Shown: one piece after another, positions 8,633 to 16,517 of the stretch
How the letters are laid out: each line of letters begins with the position of its first letter
How positions within the stretch are numbered: the first letter of the stretch is position 1
Assembly (NCBI GenBank): GCA_035997045.1
Contig: DASYIY010000014.1
Location: 1 to 64,000 of the forward strand
Reading direction: 5' to 3'
Origin: VRUE01 sp035997045
GTDB lineage: Bacteria > Actinomycetota > Thermoleophilia > Solirubrobacterales > 70-9
Length of the DNA stretch: 64,000 nt
Translations under genes and position numbers: made by a program
Notes under the pieces: generated by a model
The model's input: the letters and a program-made list of their open reading frames with translations, nothing else
The model's database searches: none
Told to the model about the DNA's origin: nothing

Positions 8633-9283
8633 ATGGACAGCGAGCGAGTGACCCCAAGCGGCCCGCGGCCCGCCTCCGTCGTCCCGCTCGAGGCCGGCGC
8701 CGGGCCCGAGAACCCACCCTGCCCCGCTTGCGGCGAGCCGCTCTTCGGCTGGATCGACCTGCTGGCCGGGCTCGACGGTCCGGTCAGCCGTTGCGAGAGC
8801 TGCGGCCTCGGCGTGGTCGGCAAGTCGGGCGGGGTCGAGGAGGCGCTGGCGGCGCTCGATCGCCTCAGCGACGGCGAGCTGATGCGGATCGTCAACCGCG
8901 GCGGCTTCGCGGCCTGGATCGGCGGCGCCGGCTGGGCCGGGCTGCAGCCGGGCAGCCGCTACCTCTTCACGGTGGAGGCGGTGCGCCGCCTCGTCGCCAA
9001 CCGCGACCAGGTCGTCAGCAAGGCCCGCTGGTCGCCGGGCGCCGGGGTCGCGACGATGTGGCAGACGATCCTCAACGGCTTCATCTTCGGCCGCAACATC
9101 GCCCTCGGCGCCCTGGGCCGCGCGACCGCAGTCCCGGCCGAGAGGCCCTGGCAGCGCCGTCTCGATGCCCTGATCTGCGTAGTCGTAGCGATCCCAGCCC
9201 TGCTCGCGGCCGTCCCCTTGGAGCTGACGGCCGCAGCCACGAGGCGCGGCAGTTCAACCGTGCTGCGCCTCGAATTGCTTTAG
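8633..9283 (+). CDS. Zinc-ribbon protein with C-terminal membrane segment, function unknown
   Basis: A 216-residue protein with an N-terminal treble-clef/zinc-ribbon pattern: CPAC near residue 30 and CESC near residue 55. A middle region rich in conserved-looking aromatic residues (GGFAAWIGGAGWAGL) follows, and the C-terminal hydrophobic stretch ALICVVVAIPALLAAVPLEL could span the membrane. This combination suggests a membrane-tethered metal-binding protein. No enzymatic motif is visible. It is probably leaderless and shares its promoter with the CBS-protein gene. Confidence 0.7.
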   Translation: MDSERVTPSGPRPASVVPLEAGAGPENPPCPACGEPLFGWIDLLAGLDGPVSRCESCGLGVVGKSGGVEEALAALDRLSDGELMRIVNRGGFAAWIGGAGWAGLQPGSRYLFTVEAVRRLVANRDQVVSKARWSPGAGVATMWQTILNGFIFGRNIALGALGRATAVPAERPWQRRLDALICVVVAIPALLAAVPLELTAAATRRGSSTVLRLELL

Positions 9284-9285
9284 GC

Positions 9286-9564
9286 CTACGAGAGCCCCTC
9301 GCGGGCCTCGCGGACAAGGGTGACCGACTCGGGGAAAAGCACGCGAATCGCGTCGCGGACCTGCATCGCCTGCTCGTCGGGACTGCCGGAGAGGTCGAGG
9401 CGGGCGATCGAGGCGACGGTCATCTCGACCGCCAGCTTGATCGCGTTGTCCGCCCAGGCAACTCGCTGAGAGGATTGCATCTGCTCCGAGAGCTCCTCCA
9501 TGCGGGCGCGGAACTCATCGGGGTCGCCGAAGAGGTTGAAGGGACTGTCCTCCATCGACCACAT
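9286..9564 (-). CDS. Small conserved-looking hypothetical protein
   Basis: A ~92-residue acidic, helical protein beginning MWSMEDSPFNLFGDPDEF (ATG 9564; ATG 9555 is an alternative). No recognised domain. It converges on the zinc-ribbon gene, leaving a 2-bp gap, and is divergent from the pilin-like gene at 9645. Its codon pattern is coding-like and no better ORF overlaps it. Function unknown. Confidence 0.6.
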   Translation of the reverse strand: MWSMEDSPFNLFGDPDEFRARMEELSEQMQSSQRVAWADNAIKLAVEMTVASIARLDLSGSPDEQAMQVRDAIRVLFPESVTLVREAREGLS

Positions 9565-9644
9565 CAAAGCAGAACGCGGCGATGGGGCAAAACCGTGACA
9601 TTCGCCGCGCCACGCGCGCGTTTTCTCCCCCTAGGTTCGGTGCG

Positions 9645-10304
9645 ATGGCGAAGGCGCGGAAAAGCGAGCGTGGATCGGCGAGCGTCGAGCAGGCAGGCCT
9701 GGTCGCGCTGGTCGCGCTGCTGCTGCTCGCCGGGATCGCCGCCGTCGCGGCCGGGGGCCAGGTCGACGCCGGCCGCGGCCTCGCCGGCGCGATCGCCAAG
9801 AAGATCGCCTGCGCGCCCCGGGCGCCCGACGCCTGCCACCACCACCCGCTGGTCCCTGCTTACGGCTGGCCGCTGGCGCGCCTCGCCCGAGCCCTGGCAC
9901 CGGCGCCGGAAGCCAGACCCGGTCCCTCCGGCCTGCCCCTGGTCCCAGTCGACTTCCGCCGCTGCCGCCGCGAAAGCTGCGCCGTCGCCGCCGGTCCCCA
10001 CCTGACCGCCTCGCGCCGCCGCACCACGGCCTTCACCGAGCTTCACGACCGCCGCCGCAGCGACGGCTGGGTCGAGCTGACCTACTGGCTCTACCGCCCC
10101 GCGATCGGCTGGGAACGGATCGTCCGCCGCGCCGGCCAGACCCAGATCGACGCCGCGTCCGACGTCCCGGTCCTGCTCCAAGACGACCCCGCCCTGGTCC
10201 CTCTCGAGACCCTCCCCGGCCGCAACCACTACGACTTCCCCTCCGGCGAACGCCCACCGTGGCAGTGGCAGGTCCGCGCCACCTACCCCGGCTGGTCCAG
10301 CTAA
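9645..10304 (+). CDS. Pseudopilin/TadE-like N-terminal protein
   Basis: A 219-residue protein that begins with a short basic leader and RGSASVEQAGLVALVALLLL, which resembles the prepilin/TadE-type signal (small residue, then E at +5, then one hydrophobic helix). The rest is an extracytoplasmic region with several Cys (ACAP, DACHH, RRCRRESC) and a WVELTYWLYRPAIGWERI segment. It may be an exported or pilus-associated protein. No other pilus genes lie nearby. The start follows TAGGTT (9632-9637) by 7 nt and is likely leaderless. Confidence 0.65.
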   Translation: MAKARKSERGSASVEQAGLVALVALLLLAGIAAVAAGGQVDAGRGLAGAIAKKIACAPRAPDACHHHPLVPAYGWPLARLARALAPAPEARPGPSGLPLVPVDFRRCRRESCAVAAGPHLTASRRRTTAFTELHDRRRSDGWVELTYWLYRPAIGWERIVRRAGQTQIDAASDVPVLLQDDPALVPLETLPGRNHYDFPSGERPPWQWQVRATYPGWSS

Positions 10305-10311
10305 GGAGAAG

Positions 10312-10959
10312 TCACTCGCCGGCCGGCGACCAAGCATCGCCGGCCTGGGTTCGCTCCCAGCCGACCCAGAGGGCGTTCATCGCGGTGGCGACGACTCGCT
10401 CGCGGGGGATCTGGGGGTGGTCGTACCACCACATCGCCAGGCCCTGGAGGACGCCGCGCATCACGATCCAGGCCATTTCGAGGCCCTGCTCGGCCTCCGG
10501 CCCAATCACCTTCTCGACACCGGCCTCGCCAGCGAAGAGAGCCATGATCGCGGCGCGGCTGCTCGCCGCCACCTCCTGGTGCATCGCCTCGATCTTCGGG
10601 TCCCCGGTGGTATCGCGGAAGAGCATGCGGCCGGCGAAGGGGTGCGCCTCGATGTAGGCGAACCAGGCGTCGAAGGAGCGGGCGACGCGCTGCCCCGGGG
10701 GATCCTCGCCGACGAAGTGCTCGCGCCAGACCTGGCGCAGCTCGGCGAAATGACGCACCAGGAGACGCTTATAGAGGTCCTGCTTGGAGGCGAAATGGTC
10801 GTAGAGGACCGGCGGGGTCACGCCCGAGCGGCGGGCGATCTCGTCGATCGAGGCCCCCTGATAGCCGCGCTCGGCAAAGAGCGCCGTGGCGGCGGCTTCG
10901 ATCGTCTCCCGCCGCTCGGCGGCGCTGAGACGTTTTCTCGGTGTAGTCGTCTTCTCCAC
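10312..10959 (-). CDS. TetR/AcrR-family transcriptional regulator
   Basis: A ~215-residue regulator with an N-terminal helix-turn-helix: ETIEAAATALFAERGYQGAS followed by IDEIARRSGVTPPVLYDHF near residues 15-60. The C-terminal ligand domain is divergent, so the effector is unknown. GTG 10959 is chosen because TAGGTT (minus strand, 10972-10967) lies 7 nt upstream; the longer frame would run into the divergent gene. It probably regulates itself and the divergently placed CrtA-like gene, since the same hexamer TAGGTT serves both directions in the 10960-11050 gap. Confidence 0.88.
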   Translation of the reverse strand: MEKTTTPRKRLSAAERRETIEAAATALFAERGYQGASIDEIARRSGVTPPVLYDHFASKQDLYKRLLVRHFAELRQVWREHFVGEDPPGQRVARSFDAWFAYIEAHPFAGRMLFRDTTGDPKIEAMHQEVAASSRAAIMALFAGEAGVEKVIGPEAEQGLEMAWIVMRGVLQGLAMWWYDHPQIPRERVVATAMNALWVGWERTQAGDAWSPAGE

Positions 10960-10966
10960 GCTTGAC

Positions 10967-11022
10967 AACCTAGTTTCCCCTAAGTACGGTCCCCCAGAAG
11001 ACTTCCTAGTCATCGCTAGGTT
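10967..11022. promoter_or_regulatory. Divergent promoter region with inverted TAGGTT boxes
   Basis: AACCTAG (10967-10973) and CTAGGTT (11016-11022) are inverted copies. Each includes a TAGGTT -10-like hexamer for one of the two divergent genes. This is a plausible control region for the TetR repressor. Confidence 0.45.
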
Positions 11023-11050
11023 AACTCCCGTCGCGGAAGGAAGGGACAAC

Positions 11051-11740
11051 ATGATCGTCTCCGTGCACATCGTCGACGTCGGCCTCTCGCGGATGCCCAC
11101 AGCGCTACGACAACGGCCGCGTCCGGACTCCGTTCCCGGCCTGTGCTACGCAGAGACGACGGTCACGGCGCAACAGGGCGGCAGCGGCCTGCCGCTCTAC
11201 CCCGGGCGCTTCGGGCTGATCGCCGCCTGGGACGACGATGGCGCTCTCGACGATTTCGCCCGCGGCAATCACCCGCTGGCGAGCTCACTGGCCGCAGGCT
11301 GGCACGTCCGCCTCGAGCCGCTGCGCGTCTCCGGGGCATGGCCGTCCATGCCCGGCCTCCCGGACCGGCAAGTCCCGGTCGAGGACGACGAGCCGGTCGT
11401 GGTGCTGACGCTCGGCCGGCCGCGACTGTTGCGCCTGCGGCCCTTCCTGCGCAGCGCCGGTCCCGCCGAAAGCGAGGTCGTCGCCGCGCCGGGTCTGCTC
11501 GCCTCGATCGGCTTCGCCCGCCCGCCCCGCCTCGTCTCCACCTTCTCCGTCTGGCGCAGCGCCGCGGCGATGCGCGACTACTCCTACCGAGACGGCGGCG
11601 CGCACATGGCCGCCGTGCGGGCCGACCGCGAGGGCCCCTTCCATCACGAATCCGCCTTTGTCCGCTTCCGCCCCTACCGCTCCGAGGGCGAATGGGAAGG
11701 CCGCGACCCGCTCGCCGGCCTGATCGGCGTAGCGGCCTAG
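11051..11740 (+). CDS. CrtA-like (spheroidene monooxygenase family) protein
   Basis: A 229-residue protein whose C-terminal half, with TFSVWRSAAAMRDYSY, GAHMAAVRADR and ESAFVRFRPY, resembles the heme-type carotenoid oxygenase family CrtA. It also shows the FGLIAAWDDDGALDDF segment expected in the N-terminal half. No carotenoid genes are visible nearby, so the substrate is open. ATG 11051 has a good Shine-Dalgarno (GGAAGGAAGGG) and a TAGGTT box 28 nt upstream. Its stop overlaps the stop of the convergent flippase-like gene in the palindrome CTAG. Confidence 0.68.
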   Translation: MIVSVHIVDVGLSRMPTALRQRPRPDSVPGLCYAETTVTAQQGGSGLPLYPGRFGLIAAWDDDGALDDFARGNHPLASSLAAGWHVRLEPLRVSGAWPSMPGLPDRQVPVEDDEPVVVLTLGRPRLLRLRPFLRSAGPAESEVVAAPGLLASIGFARPPRLVSTFSVWRSAAAMRDYSYRDGGAHMAAVRADREGPFHHESAFVRFRPYRSEGEWEGRDPLAGLIGVAA

Positions 11741-12729
11741 CTCCCAGCCGCGGTGGGCGCCGCTTCCTCGCGTTTGGCGTCGTCTTGCGCCTGCCGGATA
11801 AGCCCGCGCCAGTCCGTCGTCCTGAAGACGAGCAGGATCGCCGCGAAGCCGAGCACGACCGACCAGGCCGCCATCGCGATCTGCGTCCCGACCGAAAAAG
11901 AGAGGACGGCCGAGCGCGACGGGCCCTTCAGGGTCGCCACCAGCAGTGCCTGCTGAGCGCCGGCGCCGCCCGGGGTGAAGGGGATGACATTGGCGATCGC
12001 CTGCACGCTCATCACCAGCATTACGCTGCCGACCGAGCCGCCGATGCCGAAGGCCTCGAGAAAGAACCAGAAGGCGCCGAAGCGGCAGAGCCAACCGGCC
12101 CCCTGCCAGGCCGCCACCTCGCGCAGGTAGCGGCCTGGTTGGCGGAGGATGACCAGGCCCTGTTTGACCCGGTCCCAGAAGCGGCGCACGTGGTGGGCGA
12201 GGTAGTAGACCCCGATCGCGATCGCCAGCAGCAGCACCCCGGTGACGATCAGCAGCGTCTGCGGATGGTCGGCCCAGAAAGAGATCTCGAAGGCCGGCAG
12301 GTTTGGGATCTGCGGCAGCGGCGGCAGCAGCCCCTGGGTGATCGCGTAGAGCAGGACCAGCGCCCCGACGGTGCTGTCGAACACCGTCTGCACGAGAAAA
12401 GACGAGGTGACCGCCGGATAGGACGAGTTGGGGATCTGGCGCTTGACCAGGAAGACCTTGGTCACGTCGCCCGCGTGGGCGGGAATCACCGCGTTGATAC
12501 CCGCCCCGGCGAGGTAGGCGGCGCTCAGGTGGATGTAGGAGATGCGCTCGCCGGGATAGGCGGCGTGGAGCACGTTGCGCCAGGCCCAGGCACGGCAGAG
12601 CTGCATCGCCAGCAGGAAACCGAGGGCGATCGCGAAGGGCGTCCAGCGGATGTCGGAGAGGTGCGCGAAGAAGGCCGTGGCTGCGTTGAAGAAGGAGTTG
12701 AAGCTGGAGCTGAGATCGGCCGTCGGCAT
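11737..12729 (-). CDS. Lysylphosphatidylglycerol synthetase TM-region/UPF0104 flippase-like membrane protein
   Basis: A 330-residue protein with about eight transmembrane segments and the signatures of the flippase-like (UPF0104, LPG_synthase_TM) family: YLAGAGINAVIPAHAGDVTKVFLV near residue 75 and NVIPFTPGGAGAQQALLV near residue 265. Members move lipid-linked substrates or accompany MprF-type enzymes, but no synthetase domain is attached here. The ATG at 12729 follows TAGTCT on the minus strand by 7 nt, within a promoter shared with the divergent sulfotransferase gene. Confidence 0.85.
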   Translation of the reverse strand: MPTADLSSSFNSFFNAATAFFAHLSDIRWTPFAIALGFLLAMQLCRAWAWRNVLHAAYPGERISYIHLSAAYLAGAGINAVIPAHAGDVTKVFLVKRQIPNSSYPAVTSSFLVQTVFDSTVGALVLLYAITQGLLPPLPQIPNLPAFEISFWADHPQTLLIVTGVLLLAIAIGVYYLAHHVRRFWDRVKQGLVILRQPGRYLREVAAWQGAGWLCRFGAFWFFLEAFGIGGSVGSVMLVMSVQAIANVIPFTPGGAGAQQALLVATLKGPSRSAVLSFSVGTQIAMAAWSVVLGFAAILLVFRTTDWRGLIRQAQDDAKREEAAPTAAGS

Positions 12730-12750
12730 CGCAGCTAGACTAGCCCGCTC
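12730..12750. promoter_or_regulatory. Bidirectional leaderless promoter (shared -10 box)
   Basis: Start codons of divergent genes (ATG 12729 minus, GTG 12751 plus) are 21 bp apart. TAGACTA at 12736-12742 gives TAGACT for the plus gene (9-nt spacer) and TAGTCT for the minus gene (7-nt spacer). The arrangement is the same as at 8613-8632. Confidence 0.6.
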
Positions 12751-13740
12751 GTGTCAGAGGCCGAGACCCAGATCGCCACTGCGAAGGCCCCCCGCGACCC
12801 CGCCGACGAGGCGATGTGCGCGCGTGCCCGCGAGCGCTACAGCGCCGACCGCAAAAGCCGCTTCCGCCGCCGGCGCAAGCGCCACGCCGAGCTGCCCAAC
12901 CTGATCATCGTCGGCGGCCTCAAGTGCGGCACTACCAGCATCCACCACTACCTCGGCCTGCACCCCGAGATCCAGATGTCAAAGCCGAAGGAGCTCAACT
13001 TCTTCGCCGCCGAGCTCAACTGGGACCTCGGCCTCGACTGGTACGCGAGCCGCTTCGACGACCGCTTCAAGGTGCGCGGCGAGTCGTCCCCGCACTACAC
13101 CAACCTGCCGCGCTTCACCGGCGTCCCCGAGCGCATCCACGAGCACTGTCCCGACGCCCGCCTGCTCTACATGGTGCGCGACCCGATCAAGCGCATCCTC
13201 TCCCACTGGGTGCACGCGACCGGCGCCGGCTACGAGAGCGGCGATCTGGTCGAGGTCCTCTCCGAGCCCAACTCCTCCTACATAAACCGCTCCAAGTACT
13301 GGCTGCAGCTGCAGCCCTACCTGGAGCTGTTCGACCGCGAGCAGATCGAGGTGATCGCCCAGGAGGAGCTGCAGAGCGAACGCGAGGAGACGATGCGCAA
13401 GGCCTTCGCCTTCGCCGGCGTCGACGAGACCTTCAAGTCGGAGCAGTTCGACCGCGAGTGGGAGAAGTCGGGGGCCAAGGAGGGCGACAAATACCAGTTG
13501 ATGGAGAAGCTGATCAAGCTGCCGGGCTTCCGCTCCTTCGACCGCAACTTCGACCGCCTGCCGGAGCCGCTGCGCTGGCGGGTCGAGAAGCTCGTGCACG
13601 ACCCGGAGAAGCCGCCGGCGCCGAAGCCGAAGCTCCCCGATGACCTCTTTGAGACCGTGCGCAGCCGCTTCGGCGAGGACGTCGCCGGCCTGCAGAAGTT
13701 CGCCGGCCGCAAGTTCCCCGGCTGGCACGACTATTCCTGA
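12751..13740 (+). CDS. PAPS-dependent sulfotransferase
   Basis: A 329-residue protein with the two PAPS-binding signatures of the sulfotransferase family: the 5'-phosphosulfate loop IIVGGLKCGTTSIHHYL near residues 50-67 and the 3'-phosphate motif LLYMVRDPIKRILSHW near residue 137. A basic N-terminus (RKSRFRRRRKRH) precedes the core. The acceptor could be a glycan or lipid and is not predictable. It shares a promoter with the divergent flippase-like membrane gene, which makes a joint role in cell-envelope lipid or glycan modification possible. GTG start, probably leaderless. Confidence 0.88.
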   Translation: MSEAETQIATAKAPRDPADEAMCARARERYSADRKSRFRRRRKRHAELPNLIIVGGLKCGTTSIHHYLGLHPEIQMSKPKELNFFAAELNWDLGLDWYASRFDDRFKVRGESSPHYTNLPRFTGVPERIHEHCPDARLLYMVRDPIKRILSHWVHATGAGYESGDLVEVLSEPNSSYINRSKYWLQLQPYLELFDREQIEVIAQEELQSEREETMRKAFAFAGVDETFKSEQFDREWEKSGAKEGDKYQLMEKLIKLPGFRSFDRNFDRLPEPLRWRVEKLVHDPEKPPAPKPKLPDDLFETVRSRFGEDVAGLQKFAGRKFPGWHDYS

Positions 13741-13756
13741 CGTAGGCTCCGTCGCC

Positions 13757-14488
13757 ATGCGGCGACTCCTGCCCGATCCCGCTGCGACCACAGTCGGCGA
13801 GCAGCTCGACTCCTACCGGCCCTGGGAGCAGCCACGCGAGGGGCGGCCTTTTGTGGCGACCAACTTCGCCGCCACGGTCGACGGCCGGGCGACGATCGGC
13901 GGCGTCTCCGGCCCGATCGGCTCCGATGCCGACACGGCGATGCTTGTGGGCCTGCGCACCCGCTTCGACGCGGTGATGATCGGTGCCGGGACGATGCGGG
14001 CCGAGCGCTACGGCCGCGTCGTCGGCGACCAGGAGCAGCGCGAGCGACGCGCGCGGATCGGCCTCCCCCCCGACCCGCTGATGGTGATCGTCAGCGGCCG
14101 CCTCGACCTGCCCTGGGACGCGCCGCTCTTCACCGCCGGCGGCGGCCGGGTGCTGATCTTCACCGCCTCCGAGGCCGAGCCGCCGGAGACCGCGACGAGC
14201 CTGAGCGTCGTGCGCCACAAGGACCAGGTCGACCTCGCCGCGGCGCTGCGCCACCTGCGCGAGGAGCGCGGCATCCGCGCCCTGCTCTGCGAGGGCGGCC
14301 CGCACCTGCACGGCCAGCTCTGGGTGGCCGGCCTGGTCGACGAGCTCTTCCTGACGACCGCGCCGCGGATGACCGGCGCCGAGGCCCCGCGCATAGTCGA
14401 GGCGCCGCTGCCCGAGATCGCCGAGCTAGAGCTGGCCTGGCTTCTGGAGCACGAGGGCGAGCTCTTCGCCCGCTACCGGCAGTGCTAG
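13757..14488 (+). CDS. RibD C-terminal-type pyrimidine/dihydrofolate reductase
   Basis: A 243-residue protein of the RibD_C/DHFR-like fold. It shows VATNFAATVDGRATIGG near residue 35, RTRFDAVMIGAGTMRAERYG near residue 70, and the NADPH-binding LLCEGGPHLHGQLWVAGLVDE near residue 180. The deaminase half of RibD is absent, so this is a stand-alone reductase, in riboflavin synthesis or a paralogous role. ATG 13757 follows TAGGCT (13743-13748) by 8 nt without a Shine-Dalgarno, which argues against longer in-frame starts inside the previous gene. Confidence 0.85.
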   Translation: MRRLLPDPAATTVGEQLDSYRPWEQPREGRPFVATNFAATVDGRATIGGVSGPIGSDADTAMLVGLRTRFDAVMIGAGTMRAERYGRVVGDQEQRERRARIGLPPDPLMVIVSGRLDLPWDAPLFTAGGGRVLIFTASEAEPPETATSLSVVRHKDQVDLAAALRHLREERGIRALLCEGGPHLHGQLWVAGLVDELFLTTAPRMTGAEAPRIVEAPLPEIAELELAWLLEHEGELFARYRQC

Positions 14489-14539
14489 CCACAGCCCGCT
14501 AGCGTTCGGCGACCAGCCCCGAGGAGAGGACGCAGCCAG

Positions 14540-15802
14540 ATGGACTTCACGCCGAGCCCGCAGGTCGAGACGCTGCGCGAGCGCATCCTCGACTTCATGG
14601 ACGCCGAGATCTACCCGCAGGAGCGGGAGATCATGGAGGCGCTCGACGCTGAGGTCGCGCCCGGCGTCCCCTTCCCGAAGATCCTGGTCGAGATCCGCGA
14701 GAAGGCGCGGGGCGAGGGTCTCTGGAACCTCTTCATGCCCGAGGAGCGCTTCGGGCCGGGGCTGACCAACTGGGAGTACGGGCTGCTCTGCGAGGAGATG
14801 GGCCGAAGCCCGGTGGCGGCGCCGATGGCCTTCAACTGCGCCGCGCCGGACACCGGCAACATGGAGATCCTCGCCGAGCACGGTACGGACGAGCAGAAGG
14901 AAAGGTGGCTGGAGCCGCTGCTCGAGGGCCGCATCCGCTCATGCTTCTCGATGACCGAGCCCGAGGTCTCAGGCTCGGACCCGACCCTGCTGCAAGCGCG
15001 CGCCGTGCTCGACGGCGCCGAGTGGGTGATCGACGGGCACAAGTGGTTCACCTCCGGAGCCGTCGGCGCCGAGCTGGCGATCGCGATGGTCGTCACCGAC
15101 CCCGAGGCCAACCCCTACGCCCGCGCCTCGATGATCTGCGTGCCGACCGACGCGCCCGGCTTCAACCTCGTGCGGCCGATACCGGTGATGGGACACGACA
15201 AGGGACCCGGCCACTGCGAGATCCGCTACGAAGAATGCCGCGTCCCGGCCGCCAACCTGCTCGGCAGCCAGGGTGGCGGCTTCGTCGTCGCCCAGGACCG
15301 CCTCGGCCCCGGCCGCATCCACCACTGCATGCGAGCGATCGGCACCGCCGAGCGGGCGCTGGAGATGATGTGCCGCCGCGCCAACGAACGCCAGGCCTTC
15401 GGTGGCCCGCTGGCCGACAAGCAGTTCGTTCAGGAGGCGATCGCCGCCTCGCGGATGGAGATCGACCAGGCCCGTCTGCTCACCCTCTACGCCGCCTGGA
15501 AGATGGACACCGAGGGCAAGCGCGCCGCCCGCCAGTCGATCTCGGCGATCAAGATCGTCGCCGCCAACATCGTGATGAACGTCCTCGACCGCTCGATCCA
15601 GGTCCACGGCTCGCTCGGCATGACCGACGACACCCCCCTCGCCGCCCTCTGGCGCTTCAGCCGCATGCTGCGCCTGGCAGACGGCCCCGACGAGGTCCAC
15701 AAGATGGTCCTCGCCCGCCGCGAGCTCAACCGCTGGGCCAAGCGCGCCGAGGCCGAGGCGGCGGGAGAGCTCGACCCCAGGCACTCCCGCCGCGCGATAT
15801 AG
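14540..15802 (+). CDS. Acyl-CoA dehydrogenase
   Basis: A 420-residue flavoprotein of the acyl-CoA dehydrogenase family with the usual three-domain order. CFSMTEPEVSGSDPT near residue 140 and the DGHKWFTSGA segment near residue 170 form the middle domain, and RQAFGGPLADKQFVQEAIA and QVHGSLGMTDDTPL lie in the C-terminal domain. A Shine-Dalgarno (GAGGAGAGG) precedes ATG 14540. The last 17 residues, starting AEAEAAGELDPRHSRRA, lie beyond the usual end of the family. They are encoded by the left copy of a 52-bp direct repeat whose right copy ends the HTH gene 1.2 kb downstream. Confidence 0.93.
   Translation: MDFTPSPQVETLRERILDFMDAEIYPQEREIMEALDAEVAPGVPFPKILVEIREKARGEGLWNLFMPEERFGPGLTNWEYGLLCEEMGRSPVAAPMAFNCAAPDTGNMEILAEHGTDEQKERWLEPLLEGRIRSCFSMTEPEVSGSDPTLLQARAVLDGAEWVIDGHKWFTSGAVGAELAIAMVVTDPEANPYARASMICVPTDAPGFNLVRPIPVMGHDKGPGHCEIRYEECRVPAANLLGSQGGGFVVAQDRLGPGRIHHCMRAIGTAERALEMMCRRANERQAFGGPLADKQFVQEAIAASRMEIDQARLLTLYAAWKMDTEGKRAARQSISAIKIVAANIVMNVLDRSIQVHGSLGMTDDTPLAALWRFSRMLRLADGPDEVHKMVLARRELNRWAKRAEAEAAGELDPRHSRRAI
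15746..15797 (+). repeat. 52-bp direct repeat, left copy (att-like)
   Basis: It is identical at 51 of 52 positions to 16931-16982; the single difference is G15780 versus A16965. Similarity begins and ends sharply. The repeat contains a 10-bp perfect stem, GCGGCGGGAG (15758-15767) with CTCCCGCCGC (15784-15793), around a 16-nt loop, and is translated in frame at the end of the acyl-CoA dehydrogenase. Confidence 0.85.
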
Positions 15803-15804
15803 GG

Positions 15805-15822
15805 ATTATCGGATCTGATAAT
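15805..15822. promoter_or_regulatory. Operator-like palindrome overlapping the TA promoter
   Basis: ATTATC (15805-15810) and GATAAT (15817-15822) are perfect inverted arms around GGATCT. The right arm is itself the -10 box GATAAT, 8 nt before the GTG at 15831. A repressor bound here would block the promoter. The HTH protein of the same operon is the obvious candidate. Confidence 0.6.
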
Positions 15823-15830
15823 CTCGGTCG

Positions 15831-16517
15831 GTGAAGGTCGGTGAGCGAGATCCACAATTCATAGCTCTGCTCGAGTCGGCTGCGCACCTCCAGAAGCTGG
15901 TCCCCGGCGCAGTCCTCGTAGGCGGATCGGCAGCGATCCTCTACGCCGACCACCGTGAATCGCGCGATCACGACCACGTGGTCGCCGACCTCGCCGACCG
16001 CTTCGAGATGGTGCTCGAAGCGATCGAAGAAGACGAGGGCTGGGCAACCAACCGGGTGACCCCCGGCAAGGTGATCCTCGGCAACCTCGACGGCATCGAA
16101 GCAGGTGTCCGGCAGATGATCCGCAAGGTCCCCCTGGAGGTCGTAACCATCTCCGTACCTTCCGGGGGTGAGGTGACCGTACCGACGATCGCGGAGACGC
16201 TGCGAATCAAGGCGTTCCTGATCGTGCGTCGCAATCAGACGCGCGACTACCTCGACCTCGCGGCCCTAGCCGAGCGCCTCGGTGTCGCCGAAGCAGCAAG
16301 CGCGCTTGCTCGGATCGACGATTACTACGCGGACCAGCACGAAAACGGCGATGGCGTGGCGTCCCAACTCGCCCGTCAGCTTTCGAACCCCCAACCCGCC
16401 GACAAGGCGGTTGTCGATCAGCTCTCTTCCTATCGTCGCCTGCAAAAGCGATGGAGCGACTGGAGCGCCGTGGAGGGGATCCTTGGCGAAGTGGCCGAGC
16501 GCATGGCGAGTCAATGA
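15831..16517 (+). CDS. Nucleotidyltransferase-like protein (AbiEii/MNT-type putative toxin)
   Basis: A 228-residue protein with the minimal nucleotidyltransferase signature VLVGGSAAILYADHRESRDHD near residues 27-47: GGS, then a D/E-x-D/H cluster in which the metal ligands would be the D and H of SRDHD. A helical C-terminal half follows. AbiEii and MenA-type toxins of this fold transfer nucleotides to tRNA or a partner. The third acidic ligand is not obvious, so activity is uncertain. The stop overlaps the next ATG (ATGA), coupling it to the HTH gene. GTG start, likely leaderless. Confidence 0.7.
   Translation: MKVGERDPQFIALLESAAHLQKLVPGAVLVGGSAAILYADHRESRDHDHVVADLADRFEMVLEAIEEDEGWATNRVTPGKVILGNLDGIEAGVRQMIRKVPLEVVTISVPSGGEVTVPTIAETLRIKAFLIVRRNQTRDYLDLAALAERLGVAEAASALARIDDYYADQHENGDGVASQLARQLSNPQPADKAVVDQLSSYRRLQKRWSDWSAVEGILGEVAERMASQ

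Noticed and set aside
15758..15793. Stem in the 52-bp repeat as a simple transcription terminator
   Set aside because: No T-run follows either copy, and the repeat is conserved over its whole 52 bp including the loop, so terminator function alone does not explain it.
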